This document shows positions 21,025 through 31,713 of a stretch of 64,000 nt of DNA, in pieces; position 1 is the first letter of the stretch; every line of letters starts with the position of its first letter. The notes beneath the pieces are model-generated. The model saw only the letters and a list, made by a program, of their open reading frames with translations. It made no database searches and was not told where the DNA came from. Source of the stretch: Cytobacillus oceanisediminis (GTDB taxonomy: Bacteria; Bacillota; Bacilli; Bacillales; Cytobacillaceae); assembly GCF_003182355.1 (NCBI RefSeq), contig NZ_QGTW01000008.1, positions 62,001 through 126,000 of the forward strand. The letters run 5' to 3'. A program made the position numbers and the translations under genes.

Positions 21025-21265
21025 GTTTCTGTTAAATTTCCGTGTTGATTTCCGCTGCAGGCACTCAAGCTTTCAGCGGGTAACCGGGAGCCTCCTCGGC
21101 GTTTACGCCTGAGGGGTTTTACTGAGTACGCTTTTCCCGCAGGACATTGAATGAGCCTTCTCGAGTAAACATCCCATGAAGGAAATGCGAAAGCATTTTA
21201 GAGTCTCGCACCTTCTGCTCCAATCAACCCAGTAACTAAAACACCGATTAGCTTCGACAAAGCCT
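21025..21265 (+). repeat. Dispersed repeat family A, full copy between rseP and proS
   Basis: About 241 bp from GTTTCTGTTAAATTT to TTAGCTTCGACAAAGCC. It has inner inverted ends GTTGATT (21045-21051) and AATCAAC (21223-21229). The internal hairpin reads AAATGC-GAAA-GCATTT (21184-21199): same stem as the other copies, different tetraloop base. It occupies most of the 402-bp gap; the remainder is A/T-rich DNA next to proS and a probable rseP terminator. Confidence 0.65.
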
Positions 21266-21271
21266 GAATAA

Positions 21272-21350
21272 AAGAAAGGGCAATCCCTGTCCTTCCGGAA
21301 ATCGGCATTGGCTGCTATCCGGATGGCCGAAGACTTTACCCTTCTCTTTC
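21272..21350 (-). terminator. Possible extended terminator after rseP
   Basis: On the minus strand an arm AAAGAGAAGGGTAA about 20 nt past the rseP stop can pair, imperfectly, with TTGCCCTTTCTTTT some 50 nt later, and the second arm runs into TTTTATTC. The intervening 50 nt has its own CCGGA/TCCGG complementarity. A branched terminator is the simplest reading; the imperfect pairing keeps confidence low. Confidence 0.35.
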
Positions 21351-21368
21351 ATGAAACTTTTGTGAATT

Positions 21369-22634
21369 TTACAGGAAAAATCTCTGGATATCGTTCCAAG
21401 TGACCACAAGCATTAAAAGCATCAGAAGGGCAAAGCCAATAAAGTGGACCATTCCCTCTTTATGGCGGTCAATTGGTTTACCTCTTACAGCTTCAACAGC
21501 AAAGAACATCAATCTTCCGCCGTCAAGAGCAGGAATAGGAAGCAGGTTCATAATCCCAAGGTTAATACTCAGAATGCCCGCCCATTTCATCAGATAATAG
21601 ATGCCCGACTTAGCGACTGTATCTGTAGAAACATAAATGCCTACAGGACCTGATAGGGCATCAATTGAGAATTGCCCTGTTACCAGCTTTCCAAGCATAA
21701 TAAAGATTTCTTTTGTCCAGAAATATGTTTCTTTAGCTCCATAGGTAATGGCTTTTAACGGTGATTTTTCCATAGGGCTGTAAACACCGATAATCCCAAT
21801 TTTTTCGCCTTCAACATCCTGAACCTTTGGTGTAACAGGAATGGTTAGTTCTTCACCATTTCTGTCCACCGAGAATTCAAGCTCTTCATTCGGGTTTTGG
21901 CGGATGATCTCAACAACGTCTGACCAGCTTGAAATTTCAGCTCCATCAACACTGTGGACAATATCCCCTTCTTTTAGACCAGCCTCATAGGCAGCACCAT
22001 CAGGAGTCAATTTTCCAAGTGCAGGCTCATTTGTTGGAATCCCTTGCAATAAGGCAATTAACACAAATACGATAAAGGCAAGCACAAAATTCATCATAGG
22101 GCCGGCGAATATCGCCATCGTTCTTTGCCCCAATGTCTTTGAAGCAAATTGGCGGTCATATGGAGCAATAAGTGTTTCTGCCCCATCCTCAATTAAGACG
22201 GCAGAAGGACTGATCTTAAACACTTTGAGTGTTTCTTCCTCTTCACCTTCTACATACCCTTTAATCACAAGGTCGTGCTCAATATCAGCGTGTTCAACTT
22301 CAATGATTCTTGCTTCCGGATATTTTTCTTTATTATTTAAAATAATTTTGCTTACTTCTTCTTCGTTTCCATCGAGGATCAAACCAATGCGATATCCAGG
22401 CTTGATTTCCACCATTTCGGGGTCTTCTCCGGCCATGCGCACAAATCCGCCGATCGGAAGAAGGCGTATTGTATATACTGTTTCATCTTTCTTAAATGAA
22501 AATACTTTCGGTCCAAAGCCTATAGCAAATTCCCGGCATAGGATTCCCGCTCTTTTAGCAAAAATCAAATGTCCAAGTTCATGGAAAAATACCAATGCCC
22601 CAAATATAACGATAAAGGCTATTACTGTACTCAA
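21369..22634 (-). CDS. rseP: Site-2 metalloprotease RseP/RasP
   Basis: A 421-residue intramembrane zinc protease. The HExxH motif is in the first transmembrane helix (His18, Glu19, His22), a PDZ domain lies at about 205-285 (EAGLKEGDIVHSVDG), and the third zinc ligand is in NLLPIPALDGGRL near residue 370. Four membrane segments are seen. In B. subtilis RasP cleaves anti-sigma factors such as RsiW, FtsL and signal-peptide remnants. Encoded between dxr and proS, the standard order. Confidence 0.96.
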   Translation of the reverse strand: MSTVIAFIVIFGALVFFHELGHLIFAKRAGILCREFAIGFGPKVFSFKKDETVYTIRLLPIGGFVRMAGEDPEMVEIKPGYRIGLILDGNEEEVSKIILNNKEKYPEARIIEVEHADIEHDLVIKGYVEGEEEETLKVFKISPSAVLIEDGAETLIAPYDRQFASKTLGQRTMAIFAGPMMNFVLAFIVFVLIALLQGIPTNEPALGKLTPDGAAYEAGLKEGDIVHSVDGAEISSWSDVVEIIRQNPNEELEFSVDRNGEELTIPVTPKVQDVEGEKIGIIGVYSPMEKSPLKAITYGAKETYFWTKEIFIMLGKLVTGQFSIDALSGPVGIYVSTDTVAKSGIYYLMKWAGILSINLGIMNLLPIPALDGGRLMFFAVEAVRGKPIDRHKEGMVHFIGFALLMLLMLVVTWNDIQRFFL

Positions 22635-22758
22635 GTTTTAACCACCTTTGTTTAGAGGTTGTTCAAATTATGCTGAAAAAAATATATGGCGGACCGTGCC
22701 AGCCACCCATTCAGCTTCGAAATTTCATAGAAGCTACTTTCAGCGTTTGAACTCAAGC

Positions 22759-23901
22759 TTATAGAAGCGAGTTAACATATTTTCTCGTTTCCAAATCTGT
22801 CTCCTGAATCTGGGAAAGACTTGGATTGGAGATTTTATCATGGTTGCTTAATGCTCTTTCGATGAAGTCTTCTATTTGCAGGAATGTTATCTTTCCATCT
22901 AAGAAGGCAGCAACAGCAGCTTCATTTGCTGCATTAAGTACGGCAGGCATCGTACCGCCGGCTTTTCCCGCTTCATAAGCAAACTGCAGACAGCGGAAAC
23001 GCCCGAAATCCATTTCTGCAAAATGGAGTTTGCCAATTTCAGCAAGGTTCAGCCGGGTAGCTGAAGGCAGCGGCAGCCTGTCAGGATAAGTTAATGCATA
23101 TTGAATGGGGACTCTCATGTCCGGGGTACCCAGCTGTGCAATAACGCTGCTGTCATGGAACTCCACCATTGAATGAATAATGCTTTCCTTGTGAAGCAAA
23201 ACATCTATTTTGCTGTAATCCATGGAAAAAAGCCAATGGGCCTCAATTACTTCAAGCCCTTTATTCATCATTGTGGCAGAATCAATGGTGATTTTCGCAC
23301 CCATTGACCAATTTGGATGATTAAGTGCTTCTTTAACCGTAACATTTTCAAGCTCTTTGCGTGTACGGTCTCTGAAGCTTCCACCAGAAGCTGTCAAAAT
23401 GAGCCTTTCAATATTCTTCTCCTTCTCTCCCTGCAAGGATTGAAAAATAGCAGAGTGTTCGCTGTCTACTGGAAGGAGCTGAACACCATTCTTCTTTGCT
23501 GCTTCCATTACAAGGTGGCCGGCTGTCACAAGTGTTTCTTTGTTTGCGATTGCAATTGTTTTCTTTTCCTCAATCGCCTGTAATGTTGGATCAAGTCCCA
23601 CACTTCCCAATACTGCATTAACTAGAATATCTGATTTCGGGTAAACTGCCACCTCTATCAAACCATTGTGTCCATATGTAAATGTTATGCCGGGAAATTC
23701 AGCTTTAAGAGTATCAGCGAATTTTTTTTCTGAAACTGAAACAAGTTCCGGCTTAAAATCCCGGATCATTTTCCTGGCCAAATCTATATTCCTGCCGGCA
23801 GACATTGCTGCAAGCTTAAAATCCTCAGGGTGTTCCTTAATAATATCAAGGGTCTGAGTCCCAATTGAACCTGTCGAACCCATTAAGCTAATATGTTTCA
23901 T
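22759..23901 (-). CDS. dxr: 1-deoxy-D-xylulose 5-phosphate reductoisomerase
   Basis: A 380-residue NADPH-dependent enzyme making 2-C-methyl-D-erythritol 4-phosphate in the non-mevalonate isoprenoid pathway. It shows the dinucleotide motif [12 protein letters not shown] near the N-terminus, [10 protein letters not shown], and the metal-site [11 protein letters not shown] with the later [11 protein letters not shown] segment. Length fits the family. It lies between cdsA and rseP as in B. subtilis. Together with uppS it supplies and uses isoprenoid precursors for undecaprenyl phosphate. Confidence 0.97.
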   Translation of the reverse strand: MKHISLMGSTGSIGTQTLDIIKEHPEDFKLAAMSAGRNIDLARKMIRDFKPELVSVSEKKFADTLKAEFPGITFTYGHNGLIEVAVYPKSDILVNAVLGSVGLDPTLQAIEEKKTIAIANKETLVTAGHLVMEAAKKNGVQLLPVDSEHSAIFQSLQGEKEKNIERLILTASGGSFRDRTRKELENVTVKEALNHPNWSMGAKITIDSATMMNKGLEVIEAHWLFSMDYSKIDVLLHKESIIHSMVEFHDSSVIAQLGTPDMRVPIQYALTYPDRLPLPSATRLNLAEIGKLHFAEMDFGRFRCLQFAYEAGKAGGTMPAVLNAANEAAVAAFLDGKITFLQIEDFIERALSNHDKISNPSLSQIQETDLETRKYVNSLL

Positions 23902-23984
23902 AGTCTCCTCCTGTTGGAAAAAAGCAAATCTTATCTTTCAAATGATTCTTAGGGCCGATTGAAAGATATTTTTTAATCTATAGT

Positions 23985-24779
23985 TTACAGCAAGTGAAAA
24001 AAGTGGAGCAATGGCAATACAAATAATAAGCTGTCAAAGCGGTCCAGGATACCGCCGTGGCCAGGAAGGATATTTCCAGAGTCCTTTACATTATAATGGC
24101 GCTTTAAAGCAGACTCTACCAGGTCGCCTATTTGCCCAAACACAGATAGTATTGCGGTAATAATTAAAAGCCCGATCAGGGACTCGTTTATATTTGTGAA
24201 AATAATAAACACTACCGCTACGGCAAGAGCACAAATCACTCCTCCCAATGAACCTTCTACTGTCTTGTTAGGACTTATTTCAGGCCATAGCTTTCGTTTG
24301 CCCATACCCTTGCCTATAAAATAGGCCCCCGAATCTGTTGCCCAAATGAGAAATAGCGCAAAAAAGATATAAGTCAATCCTTCGTCTGCAAACCGGGTTT
24401 CCATAAAGTAATAAAACCCTATCCCTACATATAAGGTAGACATGATGGAGAAGGCTACATCATCAAACGTAAACGTATTTTTCGTCGCAACAGTATAAGT
24501 TAAAAATAAAAGGACACCAAAAAGGGCAACCTCAATTTTAGTATAATTCAAATCATCGAGGATTGGCTGGAATTCTTTAGGTAAAAGAAAAACCCATAAT
24601 AAAAACAAAGAAATAATTCCCGGGATAGAGAACAAACTTAATTTCCTCATTCTTAATAATTCATATAGCGCAATGGACGCCAGCAAATATGCCAGTATGA
24701 TCATCGGCATTCCGCCATATATTATTACTGGGAGCAGGACCGCCCCAAAAATGATCGCTGTGATTACTCGTTGCTTCAT
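23985..24779 (-). CDS. cdsA: Phosphatidate cytidylyltransferase
   Basis: A 264-residue integral membrane enzyme forming CDP-diacylglycerol from phosphatidate and CTP. It has about eight hydrophobic segments and the C-terminal CTP-transferase signature (SPNKTVEGSLGG followed by GILDRFDSLLF). The ATG at 24777-24779 is the right start: the protein then begins MKQRVITAIIFG like its relatives, with AAAGGTG upstream. A longer in-frame extension overlaps uppS and is not used. The gap after the uppS stop is 16 nt. Confidence 0.96.
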   Translation of the reverse strand: MKQRVITAIIFGAVLLPVIIYGGMPMIILAYLLASIALYELLRMRKLSLFSIPGIISLFLLWVFLLPKEFQPILDDLNYTKIEVALFGVLLFLTYTVATKNTFTFDDVAFSIMSTLYVGIGFYYFMETRFADEGLTYIFFALFLIWATDSGAYFIGKGMGKRKLWPEISPNKTVEGSLGGVICALAVAVVFIIFTNINESLIGLLIITAILSVFGQIGDLVESALKRHYNVKDSGNILPGHGGILDRFDSLLFVLPLLHFFHLL

Positions 24780-24795
24780 TAAATTTTCAACACCT

Positions 24796-25575
24796 TTATT
24801 GTACTCCTCCAAAACGCCGCTGGCGGTTTTGGAATACTTCGATAGCTTCCAGCATTTGCTCTTCATCAAAATCAGGCCACAAAACATCTGTAAACCAAAA
24901 TTCAGTGTATGCGAGCTGCCAGAGCATAAAATTGCTAAGCCTGATTTCACCGCTTGTACGAATTAACAAATCGGGATCTTGAAGCCCGCTTGTCATTAGG
25001 TACGATGAAAACTTTTCTTCATTTAAGTCATTTTCATCCATTATACCACTTTTACAATCTTTTAAGACATGTTTGACTGCTTCAAGTATTTCTGCCCTGC
25101 TGCCGTAATTAAGCGCAAAGTTTAATACCAGCCCTGTGTTATTTTTTGTCTCTTCCATCGCTCTTGCTACTGCATTACGGGTATGGGAAGGCAAGTGATC
25201 CATATAACCGATCATTCTCACCTGTACATTTTCTTCGACCAGCTCCGGAAGGAAAGTCCCTAAAAATTCCTCAGGCAGTTTCATCAGAAAGTCAACTTCC
25301 ATTTTGGGCCTTTTCCAATTTTCCGTAGAAAAGGCATATAACGTTAAGGTTTTTACACCAATTTCATTGGCAAACTTTGTGATTTTCCGGACAACCTTCA
25401 TACCTTCATGGTGGCCCGCAATTCTTGGCAAGGCTCTTTTTTTGGCCCATCTGCCATTCCCGTCCATTATAATGGCGACATGTTCAGGAATTTGCAGTTC
25501 CTTCATTTTTTCTACTCTCTCTCGGAGATCGGAAGAACTGTTTTGGGACTTCCATAACTTCATTTTATCAAACAT
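24796..25575 (-). CDS. uppS: Undecaprenyl diphosphate synthase (cis-prenyltransferase)
   Basis: A 259-residue soluble enzyme making the C55 lipid carrier precursor. The catalytic start IMDGNGRWAKKR holds Asp38, with LPRIAGHHEGM, YAFSTENWKRP and the C-terminal RTSGEIRLSNF diphosphate-binding motif. Length agrees with B. subtilis UppS (260). The ATG has AAAGGAG 7 nt upstream. It begins a run uppS-cdsA-dxr-rseP-proS of envelope and lipid genes. Confidence 0.97.
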   Translation of the reverse strand: MFDKMKLWKSQNSSSDLRERVEKMKELQIPEHVAIIMDGNGRWAKKRALPRIAGHHEGMKVVRKITKFANEIGVKTLTLYAFSTENWKRPKMEVDFLMKLPEEFLGTFLPELVEENVQVRMIGYMDHLPSHTRNAVARAMEETKNNTGLVLNFALNYGSRAEILEAVKHVLKDCKSGIMDENDLNEEKFSSYLMTSGLQDPDLLIRTSGEIRLSNFMLWQLAYTEFWFTDVLWPDFDEEQMLEAIEVFQNRQRRFGGVQ

Positions 25576-25620
25576 ATGACTGCTCCTTTAAAATAGGTTA
25601 ATCCTCCGATAAAAGATAAA

Positions 25621-25662
25621 TCAGAAAAGCGCAGGTGCGCTCTAAGCTGGACATCTGTCCTG
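25621..25662 (+). repeat. Dispersed repeat family B, short copy
   Basis: Begins AGAAAAGCGCAGGTGCG and ends AGCTGGACATCTGTCC, resembling the two ends of family B with little between them. It lies in the 366-bp gap between frr and uppS. The rest of that gap is A/T-rich, probably holds the uppS promoter (not resolved), and ends with the frr terminator. Confidence 0.4.
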
Positions 25663-25902
25663 GCTTAATTAAGATTAATTGTATCTTTTAGAGATTATTT
25701 TTTACTGGTAAAATTATGATATTTCCTATTTCCGCATGCTAATATCATACCAAAAATAAAAAAATATATCTCTATAAAAGAGTATGTATTCAAAACAAAA
25801 TTAAGAATAGGCTGGTAAACCTCATATGACAGGTTCGCGTGCGGTTTCCCAGCTCCAAAAGCCTGGCTGCATTATATAAAGTTTATATTCCCAAAGTGTA
25901 AA

Positions 25903-25928
25903 AAAACCCCCTATTGATAGAGGGTTTT
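25903..25928 (-). terminator. Rho-independent terminator after frr
   Basis: An 11-bp stem AAAACCCTCTA/TAGGGGGTTTT (one G-U pair) with a TCAA loop, followed by T's on the minus strand. It lies 13 nt past the frr stop. Confidence 0.88.
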
Positions 25929-25941
25929 CATATATAACTGA

Positions 25942-26498
25942 TTAAACATCAAGGATTTCTTTTTCTTTATCCTTCGTGATTACATCAATCTTGCTAATAT
26001 GTTCATCAGTAAGCTTTTGAATATCATCTGAGAATCCTCGAAGATCATCTTCTGTGATTTCTCCATTTTTTTCAAGCTTTTTAAGATCATCATTGGCATC
26101 CCGGCGCACGTTGCGAATCGCCACTTTTGCTTCTTCTGATTCCTTTTTAACAACTTTTACAAGCTCTTTGCGGCGCTCTTCAGTCAACTGAGGAATTGCT
26201 AGCCTGATCACACTTCCGTCATTGGAAGGATTTAAGCCAATATCAGATTTAAGGATCGCCTTCTCAATTTCGCCAAGAATTGATTTATCATATGGCGTAA
26301 TAACTAAAAGACGCGCTTCTGGAACAGAGACTCCAGCAAGCTGGTTAACAGGTGTCGGAGCACCATAGTAATCTACAGTGATTCGATCAAGCAATGAAGC
26401 ATTTGCTTTACCGGCACGGATACTTGCAAGCTCACGAGTATAAGCTGAAATTGCTTTTGTCATTCTTTCTTTTGCATCTGAAATAACTTGTTTTGGCA

Positions 26499-26499
<1 letters not shown>
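25942..26499 (-). CDS. frr: Ribosome recycling factor
   Basis: A 185-residue tRNA-mimic that with EF-G splits post-termination ribosomes. Family segments seen are [17 protein letters not shown], the [14 protein letters not shown] loop, [17 protein letters not shown] and [10 protein letters not shown]-like [14 protein letters not shown]. Length equals the usual 185. Its ATG shares one base with the pyrH stop (TAATG), so it is translationally coupled to pyrH. Confidence 0.98.
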
Positions 26500-27398
<899 letters not shown>

Positions 27399-27430
27399 TC
27401 ATAGCTGTTATCGCTGTTTTTTAATTACTA

Positions 27431-28312
27431 TTATTTTTTAACCTGGTTCATTACTTCTTCAGCGAAGTTGTCTTCACGCTTTTCAATGCCTTCTCCAACT
27501 TCATAGCGAACGAACTCACGGATTTTTCCGCCTTTTGATTCAACGAATTTGCCAACTTTTTGGTCAGGGTTTTTAACAAAAGCTTGGTCGTTTACGCAAA
27601 CATCTTCGAAATATTTGCCCAGGCGTCCTTCAACCATCTTTGCAACGATGTTTTCTGGCTTGCCTTCGTTAAGAGCCTGCTGAGTCAATACCTGGCGCTC
27701 ACGCTCTACTTCTTCCTGTGATACTTCATCACGGGAAACATATTTAGGGTTTAGGGCAGCAATGTGCATTGCAACATCTTTCGCTGCTTCTTCATCAGTT
27801 GTTCCTTCAAGAACAGTTAACACACCAATGCGTCCGCCCATGTGCAAGTAAGCACCGAAAGCATCGCTGTCAGTTTTTGTTTTGATTTCAAAACGGCGAA
27901 GAGAAAGCTTTTCACCTATTTTAGCGATTGCAGTATTAATGTGAGACTCTAAAGTAGCACCATTAGCCATTGTTTGGCCCGCAGCTTCTTCAACAGAAGC
28001 TGGCTTGTTTGAAAGCAAATGCTCAGCTAATTCTTTTACAAGAGTTTGGAATCCTTCGTTCTTAGCAACGAAGTCTGTTTCAGAGTTCACTTCAAGGATA
28101 ACTGCTTCGTTGCCGTCCACTTTAACTGAAGTAAGACCTTCAGCAGCAATGCGGTCACCTTTTTTAGCAGCTTTAGCGATTCCTTTTTCACGAAGGAAGT
28201 CGATTGCTTTTTCCATATCCCCTTCAGTTTCCTGAAGCGCTTTTTTGCAGTCCATCATACCTGCGCCTGTTTTTTCACGAAGTTCTTTAACCATTTGAGC
28301 AGTAATTGCCAT
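27431..28312 (-). CDS. tsf: Elongation factor Ts
   Basis: A 293-residue nucleotide exchange factor for EF-Tu. It starts [26 protein letters not shown], contains the EF-Tu contact [10 protein letters not shown] near residue 80, and has the [21 protein letters not shown] and [21 protein letters not shown] segments. Length matches B. subtilis (293). It follows rpsB, but a strong hairpin terminator between the two suggests part of the rpsB transcript stops before tsf. Confidence 0.98.
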   Translation of the reverse strand: MAITAQMVKELREKTGAGMMDCKKALQETEGDMEKAIDFLREKGIAKAAKKGDRIAAEGLTSVKVDGNEAVILEVNSETDFVAKNEGFQTLVKELAEHLLSNKPASVEEAAGQTMANGATLESHINTAIAKIGEKLSLRRFEIKTKTDSDAFGAYLHMGGRIGVLTVLEGTTDEEAAKDVAMHIAALNPKYVSRDEVSQEEVERERQVLTQQALNEGKPENIVAKMVEGRLGKYFEDVCVNDQAFVKNPDQKVGKFVESKGGKIREFVRYEVGEGIEKREDNFAEEVMNQVKK

Positions 28313-28401
28313 TATAAGATCCTCCTTAAAATGAGTTATGTAATTATATCTTTACCATATATAGCTGTATGGAAAACAAAACTTTGCCCATTCTTTAAAA
28401 A

Positions 28402-28434
28402 AAGGTGATAAAGGGTGCTCCCTCTTATCACCTT
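28402..28434 (-). terminator. Rho-independent terminator between rpsB and tsf
   Basis: A 10-bp stem AAGGTGATAA/TTATCACCTT with a 13-nt apex that can close further (GGGAGCACCC), followed by TTTTTTAAAG on the minus strand. It lies within the rpsB-tsf gap. Confidence 0.85.
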
Positions 28435-28455
28435 CTTTAAATCAAGAAATAGCAC

Positions 28456-28502
28456 TCTAGAGCTGTCCAGCTCCAGCGCCACAAGGCGCTTCCGCTTTTC
28501 TA
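28456..28502 (-). repeat. Dispersed repeat family B, inverted copy right after rpsB
   Basis: On the minus strand it reads GAAAAGCGGAAGCGCCTTG then GGCGCTGGAGCTGGACAGCTC, beginning directly after the rpsB stop. This is the only clear copy in the opposite orientation. GCGCC/GGCGC and GAGCTG/CAGCTC pairings give two small hairpins. Confidence 0.55.
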
Positions 28503-29285
<783 letters not shown>

Positions 29286-29321
29286 CTAAATCCATAAGCG
29301 TGTGTATTAACACCATTTGTT

Positions 29322-29350
29322 AATATAGCACAAGTGTTTTTGACAATCAA
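29322..29350 (-). promoter_or_regulatory. SigA-type promoter for rpsB
   Basis: Minus strand -35 TTGATT (29345-29350), 17-bp spacer, -10 TATATT (29322-29327), with TG two bases before the -10. It starts a leader of about 110 nt. The -35 nearly touches the swrB stop codon. Confidence 0.55.
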
Positions 29351-29351
29351 G

Positions 29352-29957
29352 CTATTCTTGCCGATTTTGGCGAAATTTAAGCATTAATGCAATTTCCGTT
29401 CTCCCTCTGCCAAGTGTTTTGGCAATATCGTCCTCCGTCATACCTTGCTTTTTCAATAATAGAACGTTATCAAGCAGAGATGGTGCATGGTGTCTTTGGC
29501 CTTCAGATTCTCTCTGTTTTTCTACTTTCACAGCAGATTCTTCACTTACAGAACCAAAATCAGATTCAGCCTTTAATTCCATTTTTTTATCTGCTTGACT
29601 ATCGGGCTGCGTATTTTTTTTATAAGCTTTCACCGCCTGGTAGGCTGATGCCCTTGCAAGGCGGTTAGGCTTTTCATTTGCTTCCAAATTATCTTGAGTT
29701 TTAGCGCGTTTCTCTATCGATTCATCTTTTAAAGGCAATGCATTTATTTTAAGCTGTGAAACCCTATTAATAAAATCATCATTTTCTTCCTTCATCTGCA
29801 CGAGGTAAGAGGAAATGACCTCTTCCATTTCATTAAACATTTTCTCCTGTTTTTTCTCTGTTTCCATAAGCTTGTTTTGCCGGAGATACAGCAGGATAAT
29901 GGCCAAAAGTGCAATGAAATTCAATAACAGGCTTAACGCCAACAGAAAAGCAGTCAT
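29352..29957 (-). CDS. swrB: SwrB-like swarming motility / flagellar assembly protein
   Basis: A 201-residue single-pass membrane protein. Residues 2-25 are a transmembrane helix, then a charged coiled-coil region (30-70), a low-complexity middle, and a C-terminal helix-turn-helix-like segment (LLKKQGMTEDDIAKTLGRGRTEIALML). This architecture and the position between sigD and rpsB match B. subtilis SwrB/YlxL, reported to help the export apparatus reach secretion competence. Overall identity is low and the middle is longer than in B. subtilis (167 residues), so function is by position and architecture. Confidence 0.75.
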   Translation of the reverse strand: MTAFLLALSLLLNFIALLAIILLYLRQNKLMETEKKQEKMFNEMEEVISSYLVQMKEENDDFINRVSQLKINALPLKDESIEKRAKTQDNLEANEKPNRLARASAYQAVKAYKKNTQPDSQADKKMELKAESDFGSVSEESAVKVEKQRESEGQRHHAPSLLDNVLLLKKQGMTEDDIAKTLGRGRTEIALMLKFRQNRQE

Positions 29958-29966
29958 ACGATCCCT

Positions 29967-30272
29967 CTATCCGCTGTAATCAATAACCTTCCCTTTAAAA
30001 GGGTGGCTTTGTTCTTTACTGCTGTCTTTTTTTTGTTTTTCTATTTGGCCAGGTTCGTCCCGGCCTTTGTGATTGTTTCTTTCTTCTTGGCCGAGACTCA
30101 CGTTTTGTTTTTGTTCCTGTTTTATTACAGTGTTGCGGTTCTTTTCTTCCTCCCTGCGAGTCTTTTCAGCCGCAATCTCGCCCATCGCCTGGCCTCTTTG
30201 CTGGAGTTGTTCCTGAATCTTGCCGGCTTCAATAGTTCTCGGAAGTGCAACCTGCAGCTCGATTGATTTCAA
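29967..30272 (-). CDS. Uncharacterised flagellar-operon protein (101 residues)
   Basis: A small, highly charged, Gln/Lys/Glu-rich protein. Only the start looks conserved: KSIELQVALPRTIEAGKIQE followed by QLQQRGQAMG. The remainder is probably disordered. The start is a TTG 2 nt after the fapA stop, with a weak GGA site inside the fapA end, suggesting translational coupling. I recall similar short genes at this position in other Bacillales, without a known role. Hence a flagellar or motility role is inference from position only. Confidence 0.65.
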   Translation of the reverse strand: MKSIELQVALPRTIEAGKIQEQLQQRGQAMGEIAAEKTRREEEKNRNTVIKQEQKQNVSLGQEERNNHKGRDEPGQIEKQKKDSSKEQSHPFKGKVIDYSG

Positions 30273-30274
30273 GC

Positions 30275-31672
30275 TTATGTCCAGCCACTTCCTTTATTAA
30301 GGTTAGAATTCTCCTTGCCCAAGGGGTCAAATCGAATCTCACCCTTTGAGAAATAGAATCTTACACATCTGTTTCTTTGGTGGATCACTTTTGAGTATTT
30401 TCCAAAGTGTAAAGCTGTGTTGGGAAAGACGTTGTCATGAATTATTACAGAGGCGCCCATTTTTTCTTCTTTCTCCCTTTCCAGGGCTTCAAGCTTTTCA
30501 GTCATTTTTTTTAGTTCACTTTGTATATGGGCCTTGGTCGTACGCTGATTAAGGATGATCGATTTTTGCTCCTCTGTCAGTCTTCCTGTCAGCCTGGCCA
30601 TTTCCAAAAGTTTTTTCTCAATGCTCTCCAGTTTTTTATGGTTATTGTGCAGCATGAGAGATTCATTCATAAGCGCTTTTTCCTTTTCTGCCAATGCAGT
30701 ATCTATTCCGGCATGAAGCTCAGTTTTAGTGAATAAATGATTCCCGGATTCTTTAATTTCGATATCGGTCCCTGACACAAGCTCTCCTCCAATCACCATT
30801 GCTTGGCTGCAGCGGATTGCTCCTCCGGCATGCAAACGGCTATGAAGTACAGACTTTCTTATTACAATATCCTGTTCAGCTTTGATTATTGCCTGGTTAA
30901 GATAATCCGCCTGAACATTCCCTCCGGATATAACTGTCCCCCTATGGCTGCCGGAAATCCCACCTGAAACAATTATATTTCCGTCTGCCTTCAGAATGGA
31001 ACCTTCCACAAGGCCAAAAACGATAATATCCCCGCCAGCTTTGATCTCATAACCCGCTGGGACATTTCCTCTAATTAAAACATTTCCGACAAAATCTATA
31101 TTCCCTGTTTTTAAGTTAAGGTCTCCTTTCACCTCAAAAACCGGATTCACAGAAATGCAATTTGAGGTGAAACTTACCTGGCCATCTATTAAAGAATAAA
31201 ATCCTTCACCATTTAAAATAACATTTTTGCCTGGCTTAATTCTTAATGGCTTGCCATTCTTTGCCGGGATGGAATTACCGAAAATATCCTTTCCGGGTGT
31301 GCCTGGTGTTTGGGGAATAATGGACGCTAAAAACTGTCCTTTTTGTACAGAAGGAATATGAAGTACATCTCTGAAGTTAAACTTTTCTCTTTTTGTTTTT
31401 TTCTCATAGCGGACTTCATTCAGTAAATACGCATCACTGCCGTTTTCTGCAGGAACCCCTTCAGCGATGAGGATAGGATATTGCACCGAAAGGGGGTCTT
31501 GGCAAATCTTTTTTATCGCTTCTTCATTAATCCCAAAGGTTATTTTCTCCCTGTTAAGAAGCGATTTTATAATTCCTGATGAAATGGTCCCTTTTATTTC
31601 ATTGCAGTCTAAGGGCTGCAGCATGGCAGATAAGCGATTTCTAACAAATAAAATCTGGAACTGAAGTTCCAT
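30275..31672 (-). CDS. FapA-type DUF342 protein
   Basis: A 465-residue protein with the DUF342/FapA fold. An N-terminal variable domain (about 1-110) precedes a repetitive beta-helix of I-x-V-x-G-[DN] repeats (VKGDLNLKTGNIDFVGNVLIRGNV, then GGDIIVFG, ADGNIIVSG, AEQDIVIRK; about 165-300). A long coiled coil follows (about 320-400). The family is called flagellar assembly protein A; in Vibrio it has been tied to flagellar and polar positioning functions, while its role in Firmicutes is unclear. B. subtilis has sigD directly followed by swrB, so fapA plus the next gene are additions relative to it. Confidence 0.82.
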   Translation of the reverse strand: MELQFQILFVRNRLSAMLQPLDCNEIKGTISSGIIKSLLNREKITFGINEEAIKKICQDPLSVQYPILIAEGVPAENGSDAYLLNEVRYEKKTKREKFNFRDVLHIPSVQKGQFLASIIPQTPGTPGKDIFGNSIPAKNGKPLRIKPGKNVILNGEGFYSLIDGQVSFTSNCISVNPVFEVKGDLNLKTGNIDFVGNVLIRGNVPAGYEIKAGGDIIVFGLVEGSILKADGNIIVSGGISGSHRGTVISGGNVQADYLNQAIIKAEQDIVIRKSVLHSRLHAGGAIRCSQAMVIGGELVSGTDIEIKESGNHLFTKTELHAGIDTALAEKEKALMNESLMLHNNHKKLESIEKKLLEMARLTGRLTEEQKSIILNQRTTKAHIQSELKKMTEKLEALEREKEEKMGASVIIHDNVFPNTALHFGKYSKVIHQRNRCVRFYFSKGEIRFDPLGKENSNLNKGSGWT

Positions 31673-31713
31673 ACTGATTCCTTCTTTCTGCAGTTAGCGG
31701 CTGGGCAGAGTTT

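Noticed and set aside
20967-21368. T-box leader upstream of proS
   Set aside because: No AGGGUGGNACCGCG-type antiterminator motif is present. The gap is explained by a family A repeat and a probable rseP terminator.
23985-24950. N-terminally extended cdsA reaching 24950
   Set aside because: It overlaps the end of uppS by about 150 nt. The internal ATG gives the usual CdsA N-terminus.
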